Source of the DNA: Xanthomonas vesicatoria ATCC 35937
Lineage (GTDB): Bacteria > Pseudomonadota > Gammaproteobacteria > Xanthomonadales > Xanthomonadaceae
DNA length: 64,000 bases
Direction: 5' to 3'
Assembly: GCF_001908725.1 (NCBI RefSeq)
Contig: NZ_CP018725.1
Location: forward strand, 4,712,001 to 4,776,000
The notes under the pieces were generated by a model. The model was not told where the DNA came from, made no database searches, and saw nothing but the letters and a program-made list of their open reading frames with translations. Of this stretch, positions 41,605-49,212 are shown piece by piece. How positions within the stretch are numbered: the first letter of the stretch is position 1; every line of letters starts with the position of its first letter. The translations under genes and the position numbers were made by a program.

Positions 41605-42741
41605 TTAGAACCACTCCAGCAACGACACGCCCAGGCCGATGTAGGTGGCCTTGTGGTTGTAGTCGATCAGGCTCTCGCCGTAGCCGTCGAACACCTGCAC
41701 ATGGCCGCGTAACAGGTTGGTGATGGGGAAGCCGTAATCCAGCTGCACCGACCCGTGCGAGCGGTCGCCGCCACGCAGCGAATGCCGTGCGATCAACGCA
41801 AATTCGTGGCCGTCCTTGTTATAGACCAGGGTCGCGTCGCCGCGGCCCATGTAATCCTCGATGTCAGGATTATTGTCGTCGGCGCGATCTTCCTTGATGC
41901 GGAACCACGGGCGCAACGTGAGCGCCCAGTTCTCGCGATCCAGGCCGATGTTGAGGATGACCCGGTTCCAGGAGCGCGACAGCGGATCTTCGCGGCCGTT
42001 GGACATGTGGTTGAGGCTGATGCCGCTCATGCGGCCCTTCCAGCCGAACAGGCTGTAATTGTTGCGGAACACCAGCATGGCTTCCGGCTCGTAGTTGGTC
42101 TCGCGGAACGGGCGCGATGCATCGGAGTTGTAGGCCTGCCACCGCGAGCTCTGGGTGTAGCCCATCCAGATGTCGCCGTTGTCGCCAAACAGATCTTCGA
42201 CAACCTTGGTCTTGAAGCTCAGCTGGAACTTCAGCTCGGCGCTGTCCAGCTGCTGCGGTGTGCTGACCGAATTGGCCGGATTCGGCGATTGCGGGGTCCG
42301 GTTGGTGTCGCTGGTCCAGAATGCCGGCAGCAGATAGACCGGCTTGTAGCCACGCAGTTGGAACGTGCCCAGTTTGGAATCCTTGGCCAGTTCCCAGCGG
42401 CTATCGAGTAATGAACCGCGGCCGGCGTTGGCGACCGCTTCTTCCTTCGGCTGGTCCTGGTCCTGTCCGTCGGCGCGGAAGAAATCGCCCACCCGGCTGC
42501 TCTTGCGGCTGTCGTCAGTCTTGGCGGCTTGCTTGGCCAATTGGGCTGCGGCATCTGCCTCTTGCACGGCCTGCGGGGTGTGGCCCAACGCCTGGTCGTA
42601 GCAGGCCAGGCGGGCGGCATCCGAGGTCACGGACGTGCAGGCCTGCGGCGACGCCGGCTGCGGAGCGATTTCCTGCCCATGCGCCAGCGGCGCGGCGGCC
42701 AGGGCGATCAGCATCAGGGGGCGGGTGCGGTACTTGGGCAT
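41605..42741 (-). CDS. pldA: Outer-membrane phospholipase A (OMPLA)
   Basis: The 378-residue protein has a signal peptide (PLMLIALAAAPLAHGQ) and a C-terminal 12-strand barrel ending in LLEWF. The catalytic triad is visible in SLNHMSNGREDPLSRSWNR: His245, Ser247 and Asn259, equal to E. coli His142, Ser144 and Asn156. It hydrolyses phospholipids that reach the outer leaflet, with calcium and dimerisation. An N-terminal extension (about 25-110), rich in Ala, Gln and Asp, is longer than in E. coli. ATG 42741 is chosen from the signal peptide; the frame extends upstream without support. Confidence 0.92.
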   Translation of the reverse strand: MPKYRTRPLMLIALAAAPLAHGQEIAPQPASPQACTSVTSDAARLACYDQALGHTPQAVQEADAAAQLAKQAAKTDDSRKSSRVGDFFRADGQDQDQPKEEAVANAGRGSLLDSRWELAKDSKLGTFQLRGYKPVYLLPAFWTSDTNRTPQSPNPANSVSTPQQLDSAELKFQLSFKTKVVEDLFGDNGDIWMGYTQSSRWQAYNSDASRPFRETNYEPEAMLVFRNNYSLFGWKGRMSGISLNHMSNGREDPLSRSWNRVILNIGLDRENWALTLRPWFRIKEDRADDNNPDIEDYMGRGDATLVYNKDGHEFALIARHSLRGGDRSHGSVQLDYGFPITNLLRGHVQVFDGYGESLIDYNHKATYIGLGVSLLEWF

Positions 42742-42950
42742 GGGCAGTCTGGCCGAATGTTGGCGCCAGGCAGGCGCGTCGGCGCGTAGCTTAACGGTCG
42801 CGTCTGCATACGCCGTGTGTACACGGCGGCATAACATCTGGTGAGTCAGTCAGGTGGGTATGGCGGAGCCAATGAGGCCGACGCTGCAGCGCGATCTTTA
42901 CGGCGGGTGCGACAGCGGCCGCACTGGCTCGGGGCGCGCTTGCTGAGGCA

Positions 42951-43436
42951 TCAGAAAAACCAGGCGATCGCAAACACGCCCAGCATGCACAGACCCAGCG
43001 CCAGCTTGGTGGCCGTTCCCAGCATGATGCCGACCCAGGTACCGAAACCCACCTTGGTGGCCTGACCGGTCTTGCGGGTCTGGTAATACTCTCCCAGCCA
43101 CGCACCGGCGAACGGGCCGACAAACAAGCCGATCGGCATGAAGAAAATGCCAGCGATGGCACCGATCACCGAGCCCCACATCGCCATCTTGCTCGCCCCC
43201 ACACGCTGCGCGCCATACAGAGTGGCAAGGAAATCGATCAAGAAGGAGAGGGCGGTGATCAGCCCGAGAATCACCAGCGCGACCCAGCCCACGTGGTTGA
43301 ACCCGTCTGCCCAAGCGGCCACCAGCAGTCCCGCAAAGACCAACGGCAAGCCGGGTAGGGCAGGCAGGATGACGCCGGCAAGGCCTACCAGCACCAAGAT
43401 GCCAGCCAGCACGTAATAAACGATGGTCGTGTCCAT
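42951..43436 (-). CDS. DUF456 membrane protein
   Basis: The 161-residue protein belongs to the DUF456 family, with four to five transmembrane segments rich in Gly and Pro (for example GLAGVILPALPGLPLVFAGL and GIFFMPIGLFVGPFAGAW). Its biochemical role is unknown. The gene is isolated: pldA is 200 bases away on the same strand and the cold-shock gene is divergent. Confidence 0.9.
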   Translation of the reverse strand: MDTTIVYYVLAGILVLVGLAGVILPALPGLPLVFAGLLVAAWADGFNHVGWVALVILGLITALSFLIDFLATLYGAQRVGASKMAMWGSVIGAIAGIFFMPIGLFVGPFAGAWLGEYYQTRKTGQATKVGFGTWVGIMLGTATKLALGLCMLGVFAIAWFF

Positions 43437-43464
43437 GATGGTTTAGAAATGTCCTGTTTCAGGC

Positions 43465-43517
43465 TTGACAAAAATACGCAAGAGGTGCTTGAAAATTGGT
43501 TTTGTGCGGGTTAAGTT
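43465..43517 (+). promoter_or_regulatory. Candidate promoter of the cold-shock gene
   Basis: TTGAAA (43489-43494) and TAAGTT (43512-43517) are spaced 17 bp, and a second -35-like TTGACA sits at 43465-43470. This places the start of transcription about 140 bases before the csp ATG, giving the long 5' leader typical of cold-shock mRNAs. Confidence 0.35.
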
Positions 43518-43663
43518 GCAGCCGCTGCTGTTTGCAAAGGTCACCGTGAATCGTGGCCTGATGCGGTAGATCGCCCGATCCGCTACATCCTTGTACCTCG
43601 CTTCCTCCTTGCAATCACAGCGCCACCGCCAGTCCATCACAGTGTCGTAGGGAGTCAGTCGAG

Positions 43664-43879
43664 ATGTCCAACATCGAACGCGAGAATGGTGTCGTGAAGT
43701 GGTTCAACGATGCCAAGGGCTTTGGATTCATCAGTCGCGAAAACGGCGAAGACGTCTTCGTCCATTTCCGCGCCATCCAGATCCAGGGCTTCAAGAGTCT
43801 CAAGGAAGGGCAGAAGGTCAGTTTTACCGTCGTGCAAGGGCAAAAAGGCCTGCAGGCCGACGCGGTGCAGGTGGTCTGA
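43664..43879 (+). CDS. Cold-shock domain protein
   Basis: The 71-residue protein is a single cold-shock domain with RNP1 KGFGFI (18-23) and RNP2 VFVHF (31-35). It binds single-stranded RNA and DNA as an RNA chaperone. The long 5' untranslated region could hold thermosensitive structure as in cspA. A bidirectional terminator follows at 43913-43938. Confidence 0.96.
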   Translation: MSNIERENGVVKWFNDAKGFGFISRENGEDVFVHFRAIQIQGFKSLKEGQKVSFTVVQGQKGLQADAVQVV

Positions 43880-43912
43880 GCCACTGCGCGGGGGATGCAT
43901 CACACAGCCAGC

Positions 43913-43938
43913 AAAAAGGCCCGTCACCGGGCCTTTTT
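43913..43938. terminator. Bidirectional terminator between csp and glycine-zipper gene
   Basis: AAAAAGGCCCG-tcac-CGGGCCTTTTT is a perfect hairpin with A and T tracts, serving both convergent genes. Confidence 0.88.
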
Positions 43939-43967
43939 GTTGCCTGCACGCTGCCGGCAGCCGCTGC

Positions 43968-44450
43968 TCAGCGCAGCACCACCTTGCCGTTGACCACGCG
44001 CACGTAGGCATTTTCGCGCACGCCGGCCAGGTCGCGCTGGTTCACCACGATGACGCGGCCATCGTCCATGCGCACCTGCACGTCGAAGCTGTCGCTGGTG
44101 ACATTGTTCTGGATGGCGTTACCTGCCAGCGCGCCGGCGGCGGCGCCGGCCACGGCCGAGACATTCTTATTTCCCTTGCTACCGCCGGTGTCCTTGGAAA
44201 TCTGGCGGCCGGCCACGGCGCCGACGATGCCGCCGAGCACCGCGCCGGTGCCCGTGGGCGCGGTGCGGGTCGGGCCGACTTCGTCGATGCGGGTCACGAT
44301 GCCGCAATCCACGCAGCGCGGCGCCTGCTGCGAATAGCCCTGGTCGTAGCCACGGTCGCCGCGATAGCTGCCGTACTGGGGCTGGGACGTGGCGCAGCCG
44401 ACCAGGGTCGCGGTTGCAGCCAGGCCAATAACAAGCAGTCGGGTCTTCAT
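43968..44450 (-). CDS. SlyB-like glycine-zipper outer-membrane lipoprotein
   Basis: The 160-residue protein has lipobox LVGC (Cys near residue 19) and a glycine-zipper 2TM domain with GTGAVLGGIVGAVAGRQIS and VAGAAAGALAGNAIQ, as in the SlyB/17-kDa antigen family. The C-terminal part is a small beta domain (DVQVRMDDGRVIVVN). It likely sits in the outer membrane and supports envelope integrity. A Cys pair CVDC precedes the zipper. Confidence 0.9.
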   Translation of the reverse strand: MKTRLLVIGLAATATLVGCATSQPQYGSYRGDRGYDQGYSQQAPRCVDCGIVTRIDEVGPTRTAPTGTGAVLGGIVGAVAGRQISKDTGGSKGNKNVSAVAGAAAGALAGNAIQNNVTSDSFDVQVRMDDGRVIVVNQRDLAGVRENAYVRVVNGKVVLR

Positions 44451-44581
44451 GAGGTGTCTCCGGAGGGTTTCTGAAGGCGGTCAGGGCCGCGGCGACGTCA
44501 TCCTGTGTTGGTCCAGGTGAACGGTCTGCCAACTGGCTCACTCCAGGCTTAACGAAACCCGAGCGCCGCCTTCATCCAACT

Positions 44582-45010
44582 TCATCGAAAATCGCGATGG
44601 CAGGCCTCGCAGGCGTCTGAAATCTGCCGTTTGATCGGCGCGAACGCGGCGCAACTGGACGGCGCGCTGCGCCGTGCCTGCTCCAGTACGACGCGCAGTG
44701 CCTGGGCATGTTCGCCGAAGCGGCGATCCTCGCCGATCTGCGGAAATGCCGGTTCCAGTTCGTTGGCCAGCAAGTGAAGCGATTGCAGTCGCGCCTGCTG
44801 CTGCGCGGCTGTGCACATCGCCCCGGGTTGCGGCTGCAGGGCGCGCAATTGATAGTCCAATACGTGCATCAGGCTGTCGGGCAGCGGGTCGCGCCGCGCC
44901 TGCAACACGCGCGCCACCATCACTGTCGTGATCAGCCCGATCAACAGGCCCAGTACCAGCATGAAGGCGTAACGCGCCGCGCGTGATTGGTGGGGAGGTG
45001 TGGCGGACAT
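44582..45010 (-). CDS. Membrane-anchored monohaem cytochrome with C-terminal CxxCH
   Basis: The 142-residue protein has one N-terminal transmembrane helix (about 14-35, AFMLVLGLLIGLITTVMVA) and ends with CEACHRDFR, a CxxCH haem-c motif at residues 134-138. Haem attachment at the extreme C terminus of a helical domain is the layout of cytochrome c-prime/c556 proteins, which form a four-helix bundle. It faces the periplasm. Two extra Cys residues in the domain may pair. The redox partner is unknown. It is divergent from tcdA across 68 bases. Confidence 0.8.
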   Translation of the reverse strand: MSATPPHQSRAARYAFMLVLGLLIGLITTVMVARVLQARRDPLPDSLMHVLDYQLRALQPQPGAMCTAAQQQARLQSLHLLANELEPAFPQIGEDRRFGEHAQALRVVLEQARRSAPSSCAAFAPIKRQISDACEACHRDFR

Positions 45011-45078
45011 GGCGAGCTGCTCCGGCAAAGGCGTGCGGTGGGCGGACGCGCGGGAGGTGGCGCGCGTAAAATAGGCCG

Positions 45079-45909
45079 ATGAAAGCACAATGGCGTGAAC
45101 GCTTTGCCGGTATCGACCGGCTGTACGGAGTCGGCACGGTGGAGCGGTTGTCTGCTTGCCGCGTGGCGGTGGTGGGCATGGGCGGTGTGGGCTCGTGGGT
45201 GGTGGAGGCGCTGGCACGCACCGGCGTCGGCCATCTCCGCCTGATCGATGCCGACGACCTGTGCGTGTCCAATACCAATCGACAATTGCCGGCGCTGGCC
45301 GGGCAGTACGGACGCAACAAGGCGCGCGCCATGGCCGAGCGCTGCGTGGCGATCAACCCGGAAATCGAGGTCGATGCGGTGGAGGCGTTTCTCACCACCG
45401 GCAATATCGAAACCCTGCTGGGCGACGGCCTGGATCTGGTGATCGATGCCTGCGACAGCTTCCGGGTCAAGGTGGAGACCATCGCCTGGTGTCGGCGCCG
45501 CAAGCTGCCGCTGCTGACCGTCGGCGCCGCCGGCGGGCGCACCGATCCCACCCTGGTGCGCGTGCGCGATGTCTCGCGTACCGAGCACGATGCGATGCTG
45601 GCGCTGATTCGCAAGAAGCTGCGCAGCGACTTCAATTTCCCCAAGAATGCGCAGCGCTATTTCGGCGTGCCGGCGGTGTACTCGCTGGAAAACGTCAAAT
45701 ACCCGCAGGCTGACGGCAGCGTGTGCGGCATTCGCCCGCAACTGGATGCCGATGCCACGCTCAAGCTGGATTGCGGTGCCGGGCTGGGCGCGGCCACGCA
45801 TATCACCGGCACGTTCGCATTTGTGGCGGTGGGCAAGGCGCTGGAAATGTTGCTTAAGCCCAAGGTGGCCGCAGCCAGGCCTGCTGGCGAAGCTGCCTCA
45901 ACGGGGTGA
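45079..45909 (+). CDS. tcdA: tRNA threonylcarbamoyladenosine dehydratase
   Basis: The 276-residue protein is an E1-like ThiF-family enzyme of the TcdA/CsdL group, which cyclises t6A to ct6A at position 37 of ANN-decoding tRNAs using ATP. VVGMGGVGSWVVEALARTGVG is the nucleotide-binding loop, SNTNRQLPA and GRNKARAMAERCVAINP follow, and VIDACDSFRVKVE holds the typical D-A-x-D motif. It matches YgdL length. The zinc-free ThiF subtype is suggested by the lack of CxxC pairs. Confidence 0.94.
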   Translation: MKAQWRERFAGIDRLYGVGTVERLSACRVAVVGMGGVGSWVVEALARTGVGHLRLIDADDLCVSNTNRQLPALAGQYGRNKARAMAERCVAINPEIEVDAVEAFLTTGNIETLLGDGLDLVIDACDSFRVKVETIAWCRRRKLPLLTVGAAGGRTDPTLVRVRDVSRTEHDAMLALIRKKLRSDFNFPKNAQRYFGVPAVYSLENVKYPQADGSVCGIRPQLDADATLKLDCGAGLGAATHITGTFAFVAVGKALEMLLKPKVAAARPAGEAASTG

Positions 45910-45949
45910 GTGCGCAGGTTGATACGTCATGCAGCAACGTGCGGTGCGA

Positions 45950-46717
45950 TCAACCCGGCAACCCGAACAAGCGCCGCGCATTGGCGGTGGTCTGCGCGGC
46001 GATGTGCTCGGCCGCCTGGCCGCGTAGCTGTGCGATGCAGTCCAGCACCGTGCGCAGGTAGGACGGCTCGTTGCGTTGCCCGCGCATGCTGGCGTCGGGC
46101 TGGTCCGGCGCATCGGTCTCCAGCAGCAGCCATTCCAACGGCATCGTCGCAGCCAGGCCGCGCAGGCGATTGGCGCGCGGATAAGTGACCGGGCCGCCCA
46201 GGCCGAGCATGAAATCCAGCTTCCACAATTGCTGCGCCTGCTCAGGGCTGCCGGCAAAGCTGTGCACCACGCCGCGCAGGCCACCGACGGCCTTGATGCG
46301 GGCGATGACTTCTTCGGTGGCGCGGCGCGCGTGCACGATCAGCGGCAGGTCGAAGCGCTTGGCCAGGCGCAACTGGCCATCGAAATAGTCGCGCTGGGCC
46401 TGCGCGTCCAGGCCCTCCAGGTAGAAGTCCAGGCCGCATTCGCCGATCGCGCAGGGGCGCTCGCGCTCGATCCACTCGGCCAACAGCTCCAGGTGCTCGG
46501 GGCGGTGCTGATCGAGAAAGATCGGGTGCAAGCCATAGGCCGGATGCAACCCGGGCGCCTGGGCGCACACTGCGCGCAGGCCCGGCCAGCTGGCGGCGGT
46601 GACGGCCGGCACCACCTGCTGCACGACCCCGGCCTCGCGCGCGCGCGCAATCACCGCAGGGCGGTCGTGGTCGAATTCGCCTGCGTCCAGATGGCAATGG
46701 CTGTCGATCAACTGCAT
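45950..46717 (-). CDS. TatD-family metal-dependent DNase
   Basis: The 255-residue TIM-barrel hydrolase has MQLIDSHCHLD (HxH metal pair), GECGLDFY, PLIVHARRATEEV and LLLETDAPDQP, the four TatD metal motifs. It likely acts as a 3'-5' exonuclease or deoxyribonuclease in DNA repair. Its start overlaps the stop of the upstream DUF6116-like gene as TGATG, pointing to translational coupling. Confidence 0.94.
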   Translation of the reverse strand: MQLIDSHCHLDAGEFDHDRPAVIARAREAGVVQQVVPAVTAASWPGLRAVCAQAPGLHPAYGLHPIFLDQHRPEHLELLAEWIERERPCAIGECGLDFYLEGLDAQAQRDYFDGQLRLAKRFDLPLIVHARRATEEVIARIKAVGGLRGVVHSFAGSPEQAQQLWKLDFMLGLGGPVTYPRANRLRGLAATMPLEWLLLETDAPDQPDASMRGQRNEPSYLRTVLDCIAQLRGQAAEHIAAQTTANARRLFGLPG

Positions 46718-46932
46718 CAGTCGCGGCGCACCGGTGCCGGCAGGGGCGCCTTGCGCGTCTTCCAGTTGGCCAGCAGTAGCGTGGTCAGGCCGAACAGCAG
46801 TTCGTCAACGAATGGCACAAAATCCGGCACCAGCACATCCACCACAAACAGCGCGGCTGCCAGCTTGAACAACGTGGGATAGCGAAGCTTGGCCGCCCAC
46901 TCCAAGGCGCGTGCGGTGAGAAGATTTCGCAT
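46717..46932 (-). CDS. Small membrane protein upstream of tatD (DUF6116-like)
   Basis: The 71-residue protein has two hydrophobic segments (TLFKLAAALFVVDVLVPDFV and LFGLTTLLLANW) with a basic tail. It resembles small DUF6116 proteins that sit next to tatD in this bacterial group. Its stop overlaps the tatD start by one base. Function is unknown. Confidence 0.75.
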   Translation of the reverse strand: MRNLLTARALEWAAKLRYPTLFKLAAALFVVDVLVPDFVPFVDELLFGLTTLLLANWKTRKAPLPAPVRRD

Positions 46933-47076
46933 GCAAGAGCTCCGGCTGTTAGAAGTGCATGAAGTAACCGCTAGCTGAACTTAACCGTGGCGTTCATGAG
47001 CGAGGGCGTTTTCGTTCAGGGTTCCCGTGCTGGAATCACGCCGTCAACAACGCGGTGCGTCCGCAGGGAGCTGGTT

Positions 47077-47868
47077 ATGAAGAGCAACACGACAACTATA
47101 CTGGTCGCTGCCGGTGCCTTGCTGGTGGGAGGCGTGGCCACTGCCGCCTTCATGAACAATCGCCCGTCGTCGGGTGACTTCGTCGCCAACGGCGAGCCGG
47201 CGCCGCGGGGCCTCGAGTACGCCGACGTGGTCAAGGTCGCACCGATCACCCAGCGTGAGCCGCAGTACGCGCAGGTCGTCAACAGCGCTGCCATTCGCGA
47301 AACCACCACCAACTCCTCGCCGCGCGAAGTGTGCCGCGACGTGGTGGTGCAGGAACGTCTGCCCGAGCGTGATGGCAACGTCGGCGGCACCGTCGCCGGT
47401 GCCGTGATCGGCGGCCTGCTGGGCAACCAGGTGGGTGGCGGCAACGGCCGCAAACTGGCCACGGTGGCCGGCGCGGTCGGTGGCGGCATGGTCGGCAATC
47501 GCGTAGATCGCAATCATGTGGGCGGCCGTGTGGTGGATCGCACCGAGCGCCAGTGCCACACCGAGAACGCCAATTCGAGCTCCTCGCGCGTGGTGGGCTA
47601 CGACGTGACCTACCGCAATGCCGATGGCACCACAGGCACGATGCGCATGGACAGCAAGCCGGGCGAGCGTATTTCGCTGGGCGACGCCGACAACGTGGTG
47701 GCTTACGACGTGACCTACCGCTACGACGGTTTCGAGAAGACCGTGCGTATGAACGACAAGCCGGCGAGCGATCGCCTGCCGGTGGTCGACGGCCAGCTGG
47801 TGACCCAGACCGCGTCGACGGCTGGTGACCGGGGCGTTCCCGTGAATTCGGCCAGCACGCGTCAGTAA
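47077..47868 (+). CDS. Glycine-zipper 2TM envelope protein with two repeated beta units
   Basis: The 263-residue protein has an N-terminal hydrophobic helix (about 8-26, ILVAAGALLVGGVATAAF) and a glycine zipper (GTVAGAVIGGLLGNQVG and LATVAGAVGGGMVGNRVDR), as in Rick_17kDa_Anti proteins. The C-terminal half has two similar units, VGYDVTYRNADGTTGTMRMDSKPGE and VAYDVTYRYDGFEKTVRMNDKPA in part, showing internal duplication. An earlier CRDV and a later QCHTE could form a disulphide. CAGGGAG supports ATG 47077. A strong terminator follows. Confidence 0.88.
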   Translation: MKSNTTTILVAAGALLVGGVATAAFMNNRPSSGDFVANGEPAPRGLEYADVVKVAPITQREPQYAQVVNSAAIRETTTNSSPREVCRDVVVQERLPERDGNVGGTVAGAVIGGLLGNQVGGGNGRKLATVAGAVGGGMVGNRVDRNHVGGRVVDRTERQCHTENANSSSSRVVGYDVTYRNADGTTGTMRMDSKPGERISLGDADNVVAYDVTYRYDGFEKTVRMNDKPASDRLPVVDGQLVTQTASTAGDRGVPVNSASTRQ

Positions 47869-47907
47869 ACCGCTGGCAGCCATCCGCCCGGATCGCTGCG
47901 TCAGCAA

Positions 47908-47940
47908 GAAAAGAGCCGGCAATGCCGGCTCTTTTCGTTT
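47908..47940 (+). terminator. Intrinsic terminator after the glycine-zipper gene
   Basis: GAAAAGAGCCGGC pairs exactly with GCCGGCTCTTTTC around AAT, followed by a T-rich tail. Confidence 0.85.
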
Positions 47941-48038
47941 CGGGCGCCAGCGGTCAATCCCGTGCACCGAACACGTCGGCTGCCATGTTCGGCCGGTAAC
48001 TGGCTGATAATCGCCGCTTCTCCTGAGTGGAAGCCGAC

Positions 48039-49202
48039 ATGCCGGTGCGTCCCGATGATCTGTTCGATGTCCGTGCGCTGCTGACCGACGAAGAGCGGGC
48101 GGTGCAGGATGCAGTGGCGCGCTTCACCGATATGCGGGTGCTGCCGGCGATCGGCGACGCCTTCGACGCGGGGCGGTTCCCTCGCGAATGGGTGCCGGAA
48201 CTGGCGCAGCTGGGATTGCTGGGTGCGAGCCTGCCGGTCGACGATGGCGGTGCGGGTCTGGGGGCGGTGTCCTACGGGCTGATCTGCCAGGAACTGGAGC
48301 GCGGCGACAGCGGCCTGCGTAGTTTCGTCAGCGTGCAATCCTCGCTGTGCATGTATCCCATCCATGCCTATGGCAGCGACGCGCAACGCCAACGCTGGTT
48401 GCCGGAGATGGCTGCAGGCCGCGTGATCGGCTGCTTCGGCCTGAGCGAGGCGCAAGGCGGCTCGGACCCGGCGGCGATGACCACGCGTGCGGTGCGCGAT
48501 GGGGACGGTTGGCGCTTGAACGGCGGCAAGATGTGGATCACCAACGGCAGCATCGCCAACCTGGCGATCATCTGGGCGCATACCGACGATGGCGTGTGCG
48601 GCTTCCTGGTGGAGACCGATAGCCCCGGCTTCTCTGCGCAGGACATCACCCACAAGATGAGCCTGCGCGCCTCGGTGACCTCGGCGTTGTTCCTCGATAA
48701 CGTGTTCGTGCCCGAACAGATGCGCCTGCCGAGCGCGGCGGGCATGAAGGCGCCACTGGGCTGTCTCAACCAGGCCCGCTACGGCATCGCCTGGGGCGCG
48801 ATCGGGGCGGCGGTGGCTTGCCTGCGCGAGGCGCTGGCCTATGCAGGCGAACGCATCCTGTTCGGGCGGCCGCTGGCGGCCACCCAGAGCGCGCAGATCA
48901 AGCTGGCGGATATGGCGCGGCGGATTTCCACCGCGCAGTTGCTGGCGCTGCAACTTGGCCGTTTGAAGGAGGCCGGGACGCTGCGGCCGGAACAGATATC
49001 CCTGGCAAAGTGGAATAATTGCCGCATGGCGCTGGACGTGGCGCGCCAATGCCGCGACCTGCTGGGGGCGGCCGGCATCACCACCGAACACGTGGCCATC
49101 CGGCATGCGCTCAACCTGGAATCGGTGATCACCTACGAGGGCACCGAAACCGTGCATCAGTTGGTGGTGGGACGTGCGCTGACGGGACTCAACGCGTTTT
49201 GA
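48039..49202 (+). CDS. Acyl-CoA dehydrogenase (glutaryl-CoA dehydrogenase-like)
   Basis: The 387-residue flavoenzyme has the three acyl-CoA dehydrogenase domains. CFGLSEAQGGSDPAAM and KMWITNGSIANLAIIW are family signatures, and YEGTETVHQLVVGRAL near the C terminus carries the catalytic Glu in the glutaryl-CoA dehydrogenase position. It oxidises acyl-CoA using FAD and passes electrons to ETF; glutaryl-CoA from lysine or tryptophan breakdown is the likely substrate, but short-chain acyl-CoA is possible. ATG 48039 is chosen over an upstream GTG. The next gene starts 11 bases later. Confidence 0.93.
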   Translation: MPVRPDDLFDVRALLTDEERAVQDAVARFTDMRVLPAIGDAFDAGRFPREWVPELAQLGLLGASLPVDDGGAGLGAVSYGLICQELERGDSGLRSFVSVQSSLCMYPIHAYGSDAQRQRWLPEMAAGRVIGCFGLSEAQGGSDPAAMTTRAVRDGDGWRLNGGKMWITNGSIANLAIIWAHTDDGVCGFLVETDSPGFSAQDITHKMSLRASVTSALFLDNVFVPEQMRLPSAAGMKAPLGCLNQARYGIAWGAIGAAVACLREALAYAGERILFGRPLAATQSAQIKLADMARRISTAQLLALQLGRLKEAGTLRPEQISLAKWNNCRMALDVARQCRDLLGAAGITTEHVAIRHALNLESVITYEGTETVHQLVVGRALTGLNAF

Positions 49203-49212
49203 CGAGGAGCAG

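Noticed and set aside
43664..44474. Overlapping longer frame through the cold-shock gene and beyond
   Set aside because: It crosses the csp terminator and runs antisense to the glycine-zipper lipoprotein gene; no ribosome site or domain supports it.
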